A stretch of DNA of 64,000 nt, taken from NCBI RefSeq assembly GCF_000970025.1, contig NZ_CP009528.1:1351168-1415167 (forward strand), in the 5' to 3' direction. The position numbers were made by a program, and so were the translations under genes. Positions within the stretch are counted from its first letter, which is position 1. Every line of letters begins with the position of its first letter. The notes below the pieces were generated by a model, which saw only the letters and a list, made by a program, of their open reading frames with translations, was not told where the DNA came from and searched no databases. Source of the DNA: Methanosarcina barkeri MS. GTDB taxonomy: Archaea > Halobacteriota > Methanosarcinia > Methanosarcinales > Methanosarcinaceae. Below are positions 26,995 through 36,404 of the stretch, piece by piece.

Positions 26995-28257
26995 TTATTT
27001 CATTATGGGCAGAGTCCACCCGCCATTGGGCATAACATGGACTTTAGCGTCAGGGTTTTCTGAAAAAATCTTTTCAAGTGCTTCTTCGACGCTTTTTACA
27101 GGAGTAAAGAAAGTATTTCTGCTTTCAGTGTCCGGAAGTTTAGAGACAAGATAAAGTTTGAAGGTTTTTGCAGCCCTCCCAACAGTGGCAGCTTTGTGTC
27201 CCCCAAATTCAAAACATTTTCTGAATTTCTGTATCGCCTCATCGGGAGTTTTGCATTCTGTACTCCAGCGCTCATATACCTTATTCCCGATCCCTTCAGT
27301 ACATTCAGCCACAAGCACTATTACTCCTCCTTTTTTTACAGCAAAAACTGCATTTTCAAGGGATTTTGTCGCCTGGAAAAGGTTAATGTCTTTTGGAAAA
27401 CCTCCGCACGAGACAATTGCTGCATCCGCAGGTTCTACAGGCACCTTGTACATGGAATCAACAACTTCTACTCCTTGTCTGTGAGCTTCGATGAAATCTC
27501 CAGCAACGGCATCAACTATCTCTTTTTTGCTGTTAAGCACGACATTAAGGATAAAGTTAAGGCCCGCAATCCTTGCAGCTTCCTCTATATTTTGTCGTGC
27601 CGGACTGTCGGTTCTGCCTGAGAGAGGGTCTCCTTCAAAGAGTTTGCTATAAAAACTATGATAAGAAAGAATCGATTTTTCCGAACTGACTCCCGGAAGA
27701 ACAGATTTCCCTCCTCCACTGTATCCCGCATAATAATGAAATTCCAGGGTTCCTGTGCTTATGATAACGTCGGAGTCTGCTACTTCTTCAAAGACTTCTA
27801 CAGGCGTTCCGAAACTTGTCTCTCCTAGATGCCTGCACCTTTTCCTGTCATGCTGGATGCAGCGAATTTTTTTGTAGACTTCTTCTCCAACCAGTTTTCG
27901 GGATTCTTCTTCTGTCTGGTTTCGATGGAGCCCGAGGGCAAAAACAATAGTAATATTTTCATCTTTTACCCCTCCAAGATAAAGCTCATCAAGTAGAGGA
28001 GGAAGAAGTTTTGCAGTAGGAGTTGGCCGAGTAACATCACTAACTATGATTGCAACCTTTGAATCAGGGTTTACAATCTCAGAAAGCCTTCGGCTTTTAA
28101 TGGGATTTTCAAGCGCTTTTTTAATAAGGGAAGCTCTGTCTTCCTTAATTTCAAACTCCGAAGGCAAAATAGCACTGGCAAGATTTCTTTCAGGAATTTC
28201 AAACTCAATTCCCGTACTTCCAAAAGCAAGTGATATTTTTTTTATGTTTGCAGTCAT
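26995..28257 (-). CDS. LarA-type nickel-dependent 2-hydroxyacid racemase, paralog 2
   Basis: A 420-residue protein strongly similar to its two neighbours. It has SDVTRPTPT, GLHRNQ, FHYYAGYSGGGK with the cofactor Lys ten residues after the His, and the Ni-His 16 residues later in SILSYHSFYSKLFEGDPL. That last segment is an insertion shared with paralog 3 only. The Q...K pair (LFQATKSLENA) is kept. Likely active LarA enzyme; substrate unknown. It has its own 150-250 bp upstream gap, so separate promoters are likely. Confidence 0.85.
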   Translation of the reverse strand: MTANIKKISLAFGSTGIEFEIPERNLASAILPSEFEIKEDRASLIKKALENPIKSRRLSEIVNPDSKVAIIVSDVTRPTPTAKLLPPLLDELYLGGVKDENITIVFALGLHRNQTEEESRKLVGEEVYKKIRCIQHDRKRCRHLGETSFGTPVEVFEEVADSDVIISTGTLEFHYYAGYSGGGKSVLPGVSSEKSILSYHSFYSKLFEGDPLSGRTDSPARQNIEEAARIAGLNFILNVVLNSKKEIVDAVAGDFIEAHRQGVEVVDSMYKVPVEPADAAIVSCGGFPKDINLFQATKSLENAVFAVKKGGVIVLVAECTEGIGNKVYERWSTECKTPDEAIQKFRKCFEFGGHKAATVGRAAKTFKLYLVSKLPDTESRNTFFTPVKSVEEALEKIFSENPDAKVHVMPNGGWTLPIMK

Positions 28258-28374
28258 GTTTATGCCGATGTTTTATCTTGATATTATTTTTCTTTTTATT
28301 ATTTTACAATAATAAGGGTAAACAAGTATAAAAAGAACGAGAAGGTAGTTTTAAATGAAAAGGTAATTTTCAAG

Positions 28375-28470
28375 GAGAGGGTAATTTTAAGGAGGAAGTA
28401 ATTTTAAGGAGGTAATTTTAAGGAGGTAATTTTAAGGAAGAAGTAATTTTAAGGAAGAAGTAATTTTAAC
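28375..28470. repeat. TAATTTTAAGGAGG-type tandem repeat
   Basis: Seven or so units alternate 14 bp (TAATTTTAAGGAGG) and 17 bp (with GAA inserted). On the plus strand the units look like serial ribosome-binding sites, but no gene follows. Confidence 0.9.
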
Positions 28471-28509
28471 GGCAACTTAAACCTTCGTCTTTTTATCTAT
28501 AGTACATTT

Positions 28510-29778
28510 TTATTGCTTTACAGTCAAAGTCCACCCACCATTTGGCATAACATGGATTTTAGCATCAGGATTTTCTGAAAGAACCTTCTCAAGCGCTTCA
28601 TCTATGCTTTTTGTCGGTATAAAGAACGCATTTCTACTTTCCGTCTCTGGAAGTTTTGATACCAAATACAGTTTGAATTCTTTTGCAGTTCTCCCTACAA
28701 TAGCAGCTTTGTGCCCACCGAACTCACAATGGTTCTTGAAACGTTTGACTGCATCTTCAGGAGCCCTGCATTCCCTGTTCCAGCACTCATAAACTTTGTT
28801 TCCTATTCCCTCGGCACATTCGGCTACAAGGATAATTGAACCTCCTTTTTTTACGGCAGAGGTAGCGTTTTCAAGTGATTTTGTTGCCTGGTAAAGATTG
28901 ATATCCTTTGGAAAACCACCGCAGGAAACAACTACAGCATCCGCAGGCTCTACAGGTACTTTATACATAGCATCGACATACTCTGTCCCTTTCCTGTGGG
29001 CTCCGACTAAATCGCCTGCAACGGCATCAACTATCTCTTTTTTGCTGTCAAGTACAACATTCAGGATAAAGTCAAGGCCTGTAATCCTTGCAGCTTCCTC
29101 TATGTTCTTTCTTGCCGGACTGTCGGTTCTGCCTGAGAGAGGGTCTCCTTCAAAGAGTTTGCTATAAAAGCTATGGAATGAGAGAATGGATTTTTCCGAA
29201 CTTACTCCTGGAAGGATGGACTTCCCTCCTCCTCCATATCCTGCATAATAATGAAATTCCAGCGTTCCTGTGCTTATGATAACGTCGGAGTCTACTACTT
29301 CTTCAAAAACCTCTACAGGTGTTCCGAAACTTGTCTCCCCGAGATGCTTGCACCTTTTCCTGTCGTGCTGGATACATCTTATTTTTTCAAAGATCTCTTT
29401 CCCTACAAGCTGGCAGCACTCTTCTTCAGTTTGTAAACGATGAAGTCCAAGGGCAAAAACAATAGTGATATTCTCGTTTTTTGCTCCTCCAAGATAAAGC
29501 TCTTCAAGTAGAGGAGGAAGAATTTTTGCAGTAGGAGTTGGCCGTGTAACATCGCTTACGATAATTGCAATTCTCGAATCAGGGTTTACAATCTCAGAAA
29601 GCCTTTTGCTTTTAATGGGATTTTCAAGCGCCTTTTTAATTAGGGAAGCCCCTTCTTCCTTTATTTCTAATTCCGAAGGCAAGATAATACTGGAAATGTT
29701 TTTCTCAGGGATATCAAGCTTTAAAATCCCGCTTCCAAACGCAAGTGGAATCGTTTTTACATTCGTAGTCATGATCAT
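28510..29778 (-). CDS. LarA-type nickel-dependent 2-hydroxyacid racemase, paralog 3
   Basis: A 422-residue protein (an in-frame ATG at 29772 is an alternative start). It is closest to paralog 2, with the same SFHSFYSKLFEGDPLSGRTDSPAR insertion after the Ni-His, FHYYAGYGGGGK and LYQATKSLENA. GLHRLQTEEECCQL differs from GLHRNQTEEESRKL of the others, next to the active-site His. It is the first gene of the minus-strand LarA triplet. Role as for paralog 1. Confidence 0.85.
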   Translation of the reverse strand: MIMTTNVKTIPLAFGSGILKLDIPEKNISSIILPSELEIKEEGASLIKKALENPIKSKRLSEIVNPDSRIAIIVSDVTRPTPTAKILPPLLEELYLGGAKNENITIVFALGLHRLQTEEECCQLVGKEIFEKIRCIQHDRKRCKHLGETSFGTPVEVFEEVVDSDVIISTGTLEFHYYAGYGGGGKSILPGVSSEKSILSFHSFYSKLFEGDPLSGRTDSPARKNIEEAARITGLDFILNVVLDSKKEIVDAVAGDLVGAHRKGTEYVDAMYKVPVEPADAVVVSCGGFPKDINLYQATKSLENATSAVKKGGSIILVAECAEGIGNKVYECWNRECRAPEDAVKRFKNHCEFGGHKAAIVGRTAKEFKLYLVSKLPETESRNAFFIPTKSIDEALEKVLSENPDAKIHVMPNGGWTLTVKQ

Positions 29779-29970
29779 TCCGATGTCATAGTATTAATTA
29801 TATAAAATCATATAGGTAAACAATAAAAAATTAAATTCTAAAAAGAATTCGAACCGACATCTATAGGACTTTTATATTATAATTAGTTTATGATATTGCA
29901 ATGGTTTTTTATGTTATATTTTGTTTCCACTTATTTTTTCCAGAAGGTTCAATTAAATTTCCGGTAACGT

Positions 29971-30085
29971 TTGCAGTGTAGCATTTGCAGTGTAGCATTT
30001 GCAGTGTAGCATTTGTAGTGCAGCATTTGTAGTGCAGCATTTGCAGTGTAACATTTGCAGTGTAACATTTGCAGTGCTTCATTTC
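29971..30085. repeat. 14-bp minisatellite, about eight copies
   Basis: GCAGTGTAGCATTT units at 29973, 29987, 30001 and onward, with variants GTAGTGCAGC and GCAGTGTAAC. The period is not a multiple of three, so the frame across it is an artefact. Confidence 0.95.
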
Positions 30086-30364
30086 CTGCCATAATTTACA
30101 TGCGATTTTAAAACTCCGCAAGAGACACTTTTATTTATATTTATTGAGCTCGTTTCAGAACCGATCTTATTTGCACATAAATAAGAGTTCAGAACTGGTT
30201 TTATAATAGGAAGATTGATTGATAATTAAAAATTAAAGTCATTACAAACCTGCATACCACTGTTAATTTATTTAAAAAAACATTCAGACGCATAAGTACC
30301 GAAAAGAATTTTTTTGGTGCTTCAGAGGAGGCAGGAAAAGGAAATTCGTTGTGGGGGAGATTAA
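30086..30364. promoter_or_regulatory. Upstream region of cooS
   Basis: No ORF. AGAGGAGGCAGG (about 30326) and GTGGGGGAGATTAAATG supply the ribosome-binding site of CooS; a TTTATTTATATTTATT tract near 30129 is a possible promoter. Confidence 0.4.
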
Positions 30365-32269
30365 ATGGACAAAGAAAGAATTTCTTATCACGAATCCGTT
30401 CTGAATATGTATGAGCGGATAAAAAAAGACGGGATGACGAATGTCTGGGACCGTTACGAAGCCCAGGGTCTGGGAGGAAATCCAGACAAAAGATGTACTT
30501 TCTGTATGGGAGGAGTGCGCTGCGACCTGTGTTCCAACGGGCCATGCCGTTCGGATGCTGCAAAAGACAAAAGAGGAGTATGCGGAATCACTGCCGATGG
30601 TATGGCAATGCGGATGATGCTTCTCAGAAATGTGATGGGAGCTTCTACTTACCACTATCATACGGATCAGACCATCAGGACTTTGAGGGAAACTGCCAGA
30701 GGCAACACTCCTTATACAATAATGGAACCTGAAAAGTTAAGGACGTTTGCAAGCCGGCTGGGGCTCAAAACCGAAGGATCGGACTCAGAAATTGCTCTTC
30801 GCCTTTGTGAGTTTGTAGAAAAGGAGTTTAACAGACCTGCCTACGAACCAAGCCGGATTGTTGAGTTCCTTGCTCCTCCCGAAAGAAAAGAAAAGTGGAG
30901 AGCACTGGATATATTTCCAGGTGGAATCTACGGGGAGATGATGCTTTCCACAAGCTCCTGCCTGACAAATGTGGATGGGTATTATGCTAGCCTGGCCTTA
31001 AAAGCCATGCGTCTGGGAATTGCAATGGGATACCAGAGCCAGATTGTAAACGAATATTGCCAGGACATCCTTTTTGGAATTCCCAGACCCCACAATATGA
31101 GAGTAGACCTTGGCGTGCTTGATCCTGAGTACGTGAACGTGCTCCCTAATGGGCACGAACCATTTATCGGCTTTGCCATGGTCCAGCTTGCCCGAAAACC
31201 GGAATGGCAGGAAAAAGCAAAAACTGCAGGAGCAAAGGGACTGAGGGTTATTGCTAGCATTGAAACAGGGCAGGAAATGATCCAGAGATGGGAGGAAGAC
31301 AATGCTTTCTACGGATTTACAGGCAACTGGATTTCCCAGGAAGCGGTGTTTGCAAGCGGAAGCGTGGATCTCTTTGCAGCAGATATGAACTGTTCTCTTC
31401 CTGTTGCTCCCCTTTATGCCGAAAAATACAATTTTAAACTCATGCCTGTAAGTGAACTCGTAGCCTTCGAAGGCATCGGGGAACGCCTGAACTATAATCC
31501 CACCGAAGCCGAAAAGCAGGCAGCACAACTTCTGGATATGGCGATTGAAAATTTCAAAAAACGAAAAAGCTCGATAGAATCCGTTTCGAAGCTCCCTATG
31601 AAAGAATCTGTGGTAGGCTTTTCAAACGAGAGCATCCTTGCAGCGCTTGGAGGCAGCTTTGCCCCTCTCCTTGATGCTATAAAAAACGGAGCAATTAAAG
31701 GAATTGTGGGGATGGTATCCTGTACTACCTTGAGGGACTACGGTCAGGATGTATACAGCGTTGCTGTGGTAAAAGAGCTTATCAAAAGAAATATCCTTGT
31801 TCTGTCTCTTGGTTGCGGGAACGGAGCTATGCAAGTGGCAGGCCTCTGTACCCCTGAAGCCAGAGAATTTGCAGGAGACAGCCTAAAAGCCGTATGCAAA
31901 GCCCTGGGCATCCCACCAGTGCTAAGCTTTGGGACCTGTACTGATACAGGCAGGCTTGCTGATCTTCTTGGAGCTATCTCCAGAGCCCTCGGAGGAGTTC
32001 CAATTCCTGACCTTCCTGTTGCTGCCGCAGCACCTGAGTATATGGAACAGAAAGCCACAATAGATGCTATCTTTGCTCTGGCCCTCGGGCTCTATACTTA
32101 TGTGAACCCGGTCCCGACAGTCACAGGCGCCCCGAATCTGGTCAAACTGCTTACAGAAGACTGTCGGAAAGTTACAGGCGGGGTCATGAATGTGGAAAAA
32201 GATGCAGTAAAAGCCGTTGATGGGATAGAACAACACATTATGGAAAAGAGAAAAAATCTTGGAATCTAA
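30365..32269 (+). CDS. cooS: CODH-fold CooS protein with hybrid-cluster-protein-like active site
   Basis: A 634-residue CooS-type protein. Cluster B cysteines are present (C53, C56, C61, C73). The D-cluster pair is changed: C44 and an extra C47, while the usual second Cys is R52. At the C-cluster, H264, C343, C453, C484 and C525 match the CODH ligands, but the canonical Cys-Cys-Thr-Gly is I299-E300-T301-G302, so one Ni-Fe cluster cysteine is Glu. E561-Q-K563 gives the E-x-K pair of hybrid cluster protein. The usual CODH proton-transfer His motif is altered (STYHYHTD). It may therefore reduce hydroxylamine or a related compound rather than oxidise CO. No CooF is adjacent. Confidence 0.9.
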   Translation: MDKERISYHESVLNMYERIKKDGMTNVWDRYEAQGLGGNPDKRCTFCMGGVRCDLCSNGPCRSDAAKDKRGVCGITADGMAMRMMLLRNVMGASTYHYHTDQTIRTLRETARGNTPYTIMEPEKLRTFASRLGLKTEGSDSEIALRLCEFVEKEFNRPAYEPSRIVEFLAPPERKEKWRALDIFPGGIYGEMMLSTSSCLTNVDGYYASLALKAMRLGIAMGYQSQIVNEYCQDILFGIPRPHNMRVDLGVLDPEYVNVLPNGHEPFIGFAMVQLARKPEWQEKAKTAGAKGLRVIASIETGQEMIQRWEEDNAFYGFTGNWISQEAVFASGSVDLFAADMNCSLPVAPLYAEKYNFKLMPVSELVAFEGIGERLNYNPTEAEKQAAQLLDMAIENFKKRKSSIESVSKLPMKESVVGFSNESILAALGGSFAPLLDAIKNGAIKGIVGMVSCTTLRDYGQDVYSVAVVKELIKRNILVLSLGCGNGAMQVAGLCTPEAREFAGDSLKAVCKALGIPPVLSFGTCTDTGRLADLLGAISRALGGVPIPDLPVAAAAPEYMEQKATIDAIFALALGLYTYVNPVPTVTGAPNLVKLLTEDCRKVTGGVMNVEKDAVKAVDGIEQHIMEKRKNLGI

Positions 32270-32322
32270 GTCTGAGATCTAAGCTTGGGATCTAAGTCTG
32301 GGATCTAAGCCTGGAATCTGAA
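32264..32322. repeat. 13-bp repeat continuing from the cooS stop
   Basis: TCTAAGTCTGAGA, TCTAAGCTTGGGA, TCTAAGTCTGGGA and TCTAAGCCTGGAA run from the last codon and stop (GGAATCTAA) onward. Confidence 0.85.
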
Positions 32323-32467
32323 AACCAGATAATAACAGATTTCTGATAAGAAGAGATCTAATAAGAAGAGAGCCGAAAAATTCGAATTTATCTACTCTCT
32401 TTTACATTTCATATTTAAACAGGATAGATCCGAACCTGATAAATCAAAGCTTAAATCAAGGCTTAAA

Positions 32468-33160
32468 TCAAAGATCTATAGATTCTCCGGGTTTCATGAT
32501 AATGACTTTTGTATCGATTTTTGCCTCAACTGCTCTTTTAAACTCTTTAGGGTCCTGTTTTATTACGTCAAATGTGCTATAGTGCATAGGAATTACAGTT
32601 TTAGGCTGAATTAGTTCTACGGCTTTTGTAGCTTCTTTTATGCCCATTGTAAACTTGTCGCCTATGGGTAGGAGAGCCAGTTCAGGTTCATAGAGTTCAC
32701 CTATGAGCTTCATGTCCCCGAAAACTCCAGTGTCTCCGGCGTGGTAGATGGAATGTCCGTTGATTTGTATAATGAAACCTGCCGGGGAACCACCATCGAA
32801 ACTAAAACCTGAGGCATCAATTGAGGAGGAATGGAGCGCTTCGGTCATGGTTAGCTTTATCCCCTCTACGTTTACTGTACCGCCCTTGCCCATGCCTTCT
32901 GCAAAAACTCCTTTCGATTTTATATAGTTCGCAACCTCATGAACAGAGATTATCCGGCATCCGGTTCGTTTTCCGATTTCGATCGTATCTCCAAGGTGAT
33001 CGCGGTGCCCGTGAGTTACGGCTATTATATCAGGGTTCAGTTCTTCAGGGATGCACGGAGCCAGTGGGTTCCCTGAAATAAAAGGGTCGATCAACAATTT
33101 CTTTTCAGCTTCGAACAAAAAAGCCGAATGTCCGAGCCAGGTAATCTTTACGCCAGCCAT
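32468..33160 (-). CDS. UPF0173 metal-dependent hydrolase (metallo-beta-lactamase fold)
   Basis: A 230-residue protein. Core motif [10 protein letters not shown] (HxHxDH), then [17 protein letters not shown] (metal-binding Asp) and PMHYSTF (last His): the full dinuclear metal set. [12 protein letters not shown] and [11 protein letters not shown] are the usual start of the family. Substrate unknown; predicted cytoplasmic hydrolase. Monocistronic, with a 19-bp minisatellite upstream. Confidence 0.9.
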   Translation of the reverse strand: MAGVKITWLGHSAFLFEAEKKLLIDPFISGNPLAPCIPEELNPDIIAVTHGHRDHLGDTIEIGKRTGCRIISVHEVANYIKSKGVFAEGMGKGGTVNVEGIKLTMTEALHSSSIDASGFSFDGGSPAGFIIQINGHSIYHAGDTGVFGDMKLIGELYEPELALLPIGDKFTMGIKEATKAVELIQPKTVIPMHYSTFDVIKQDPKEFKRAVEAKIDTKVIIMKPGESIDL

Positions 33161-33223
33161 CTTTTTGCCTCAAAATCATTACTTATACAAAAATAATAAT
33201 ATGTAACTACGGAATTAAGTTGT

Positions 33224-33356
33224 CCGTAATTTAGCTATTAGTAAGTAATTTAGCTATCAGTGAGTAATTTAGCTATCAGTGAGTAATTTAGCTATTAGTA
33301 AGTAATTTAGCTATCAGTGAGTAATTTAGCTATCAGTAAGTAACTTAACTATCAAG
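33224..33356. repeat. 19-bp minisatellite, about seven copies
   Basis: RAGTAATTTAGCTATYAGT units at 33243, 33262, 33281, 33300 and 33319, plus partial flanking units. It lies between the divergent UPF0173 and DUF2117 genes. Confidence 0.95.
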
Positions 33357-33524
33357 TAATTTAGTCATCAATATTTTCGCTATCAATAATTTAATTTTCG
33401 ATAATTCTTGGCTGGTCATGAAATATTAACAATAGAGAATAAAAGATAAAGCAAAGACAAAGGAAAAATAAAGAGTTGTACTGAGGATCATGTTAATATG
33501 CTTCTTCTGTCAAACGGAGTGAAA

Positions 33525-34709
33525 ATGAAAATCGGTCTGGTAATACATGGTCCCGAAGTTATTGATTCGGGAGAGGCTAAAAGAGTTTTTGACAAGCTTT
33601 CCTGTGTGGGCAAAGTCGAGGCGAGGCTTGGCGGAACAATGGGAAAAGTAGCTATCCTGGATGCCGGACTTGAAAACATTATAAATATAAGTCAGCACCA
33701 GAAGCCAAGTGCCTGCATTGAATCGCTTTTCGAAACCTCAGACCTTGTATGTCTCCTGAACCGTGGAAAAACTATTGAAACCGGGAAGGTGTTTGGAAAA
33801 ATGGTTGCTGTCCGGCTTAGAGAGCCGGAAATAAAACCTATTATCCAGATCGAAAGCCCGGAAAGTACCGATGGAATTCTGATACCTCTTAATAAAAAAG
33901 CCGGAGAATATGGAGAATATCTTGAGAAGCTTTCTGAAATCCTGAGGCTTCCTATGGAAAGTCCTTTGTCCCTTCAAAGTTCGAGAGTTCAAAATTCTGT
34001 TCTTGTAGAAAAGTGTCCGGGAACAGGCAAAATCCAGGTTATACGCAAGCTTTCAGGCGTTTTTCCCGGAGAAAATATTCTGGTAAACGGAACCGTGATT
34101 GGAAAAGCCTTTTCTTCCAAAGTAAGCATAATCTCAGAAAACGGCTTTATTGTCGCAATCGAAGGGGGAGAAATAAAAGAACATGGGCTCGAAAAACTTC
34201 ATAATTATGAAAAAAGAGACCCTGTTGACCTTGCAAAAGCCTGGGTAAAAAGTGGCGACCTGAGAAGAAGCAATTTCTCTCCCCTGCAAGGCCGGAAACT
34301 AAACGTTCGCGGCCAGAATTCTGGTTTTTCTTCCAGGCCAGCCGCAGGAAGAGTCGTACTTATAGACCATGCTGCGGAAGATACTTTTGAGCTGGCTGTC
34401 GATGCTGAACTTGTAGTTACCGTGGGAGATGACACCACAACAATAGCAGGCGACATTCTCTTCAGGCTTGGAATCCCAATTTTAGGGATCACGGACGGAG
34501 ATTGTGACAGGCTTGCTTGCCAAACGGCCATTTTTCCAGGTTCTATTGTGCTCAGGCTGGCAGCGGGAAATGACGATATTCTGGGTAAAAAACTGAAGCA
34601 GAAACTGCTAGGTGGAGAAAATTCTGCGGTTTTAGAGGATGTGTATGCTTTTAAAGAAGATGTGCTGAAACTTGCAGAGCCCTTGATTGAAGCTGTTTTT
34701 GAATACTGA
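33525..34709 (+). CDS. DUF2117 family protein, copy 1
   Basis: About 394 residues. The ATG at 33525 (MKIGLVIHGPEVIDSGE) has GGAG 7 bases before it and aligns with the start of the second copy at 50182, so the upstream ATG at 33498 is not used. Conserved parts: GTMGKVAILDAGLENII, SACIESLF, and the C-terminal VTVGDDTTTIAGDILFRLGIPILGITDGDCD, an Asp-rich segment that looks like a metal or phosphate site. The family is known from methanogens and has no assigned function. A Ser/Gly/Asn-rich linker divides two halves. Confidence 0.85.
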   Translation: MKIGLVIHGPEVIDSGEAKRVFDKLSCVGKVEARLGGTMGKVAILDAGLENIINISQHQKPSACIESLFETSDLVCLLNRGKTIETGKVFGKMVAVRLREPEIKPIIQIESPESTDGILIPLNKKAGEYGEYLEKLSEILRLPMESPLSLQSSRVQNSVLVEKCPGTGKIQVIRKLSGVFPGENILVNGTVIGKAFSSKVSIISENGFIVAIEGGEIKEHGLEKLHNYEKRDPVDLAKAWVKSGDLRRSNFSPLQGRKLNVRGQNSGFSSRPAAGRVVLIDHAAEDTFELAVDAELVVTVGDDTTTIAGDILFRLGIPILGITDGDCDRLACQTAIFPGSIVLRLAAGNDDILGKKLKQKLLGGENSAVLEDVYAFKEDVLKLAEPLIEAVFEY

Positions 34710-34947
34710 TAATAAAAGAATAAGAACTCATTGGCTGGTTCCTGATACTGATTCTAACCCGCACGAGTTGCATCTCCCTAATTGTGCCTTGGGAGTAACC
34801 TGTCCGTTTCACTTTCTTCGCGCACTCAAATGGACCAATCAAAGTTTCATTAGCTCACATCACAGCAAGTTGCGGGGTATTCGACTGAAATTAAACAGTA
34901 AATTGAAATGAAGTAGAAAGTGAAGTTTTAAAATGAACTCACTTGTG

Positions 34948-36404
34948 TTAATATCTTTTTTCATTTAAAAATTCATATTCTTCTTTTGAATATTTATTAA
35001 TTTTAGCATTTATTTCTTCAATGCACTCGCTGATAATTATTCTTAACTTCCCCGGTTTGAACGCATTATACATTTTTTGGAATAAATTTTTTTTCGCTAC
35101 TAATATCGGTGGTATATTCCCACCTATTGATACTATACCTTCTCTTCCACATGAAACGTGACTAAGAAAAGCGGTTCTAATCTTTTCAATTTTATCTGGA
35201 GTAGTTGCATTTTTTGCTAAATTTATCAGTGTTTCTATCGTTGCTTCTTCGAATGGTAAATATTCAGATACCGCAACAGCGGAATAAAAGTCTCCTCTTT
35301 CGAGTTTATGCATTATATATTCTTCTGCATATAATTTATTGGAGGAACTGTTTCGAATACCTATAACTGAATCCATTACAAAATTAATTGACTTTCCTAC
35401 AAGATAATTGTCGTCTTGATTCCAAAGTAAAAGACTATCCAATAACTTATCATAATCATCTAATGAATAAATATGATTACCAATTGACTCTAATCCGTCA
35501 TGTGGAATTCCTTGATATGTTGAGTAGTAGCCAATCTTTTTTTGATCAAAAATGCGAGTTTCTAAAAATGAAATTACAGTATCAATGTCGCTAAAAGAAT
35601 AATCTAACAGTTCATTTGCGTACCAATCTAATTTAGAGGTACACTTTAATTTTTCAATCAAATCTCTTTTAAAACTCCTTAATAGGCCAGCATCAACTAT
35701 ATTTTCATATTTTTTGATATTACCAATTTGAAAAAATATATTCTGGGGTAAAACAGCGTCAAAATTTGGTTCTGTTCTGATTATCAATTGCAGATATGAA
35801 ACGATAAAATTGAATTCATTTTTTGGGCCATAAATAAAATACAGAAAGTCAACAACTAATTTTCGAATATCGGAGTTTCCTTTTTCTATAAGCTGTATTA
35901 TACAAGAATCTCTAAACTCAACTGGGTTAGTTCCAATAATTCTTAAAAATGTATCGATTTTTCCAATATCTACATTGGGGAGATTAGAAAATAACTCGTC
36001 ATATAGTTCTTGAATGAATTTTTCATTTCCACAAGATATTGCGAAATCAATGATATTTTGGAATTTGCCTGGAACTAATTCCCACAATGATTTATTTTTT
36101 CGAATTGAGATAAATATATCTGGATTTATTCTTACCCAACAATCAATTATTAGTGATCCAACTGAATTTATTTTTATAATTTGATGAAGATCACTTAAAT
36201 ACCCTATTATTTGAACGCCGCTGACATATTTATTATTTAGTGAAATAGCTAAATGTTTAACGTCCTCGGACTTAAGCTTAAAGTTATGTAGATAATTATT
36301 AATGTACCAGTTCCACTTTTCTTCCTTAGGTACCTTACTCTCAAGTAAAGAAAAGTCTTCTATAACAAAATCAACAGAATAAAAATATTTAAATACTACA
36401 TACT
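34948..36404 (-). pseudogene. C-terminal part of the split STAND NTPase
   Basis: The frame is open from about 36430 to the stop at 34948, yet has no ATG, GTG or TTG until 36087, so about 106 codons before that TTG would be orphaned. The reading frame continues directly from the upstream gene after a -1 shift at 36420-36426 (LLK-KLPQNIEYVVFKYFYS...). The content is helical with repeated 30-40-residue units, like the HEAT/ARM-like sensor tail of STAND proteins. It has no catalytic motif. With the N-terminal part, the full protein would be about 1,310 residues. Confidence 0.7.

Noticed and set aside
29909-30121. 70-aa minus frame with repeated CYTANVTLQML
   Set aside because: It runs through a 14-bp minisatellite; the period is not a multiple of three, so the repeat would shift frame with each unit.
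33224-33356. CRISPR array
   Set aside because: Units are 19 bp, directly adjacent with no spacers; it is a minisatellite. No cas gene or spaced repeat occurs in the window.
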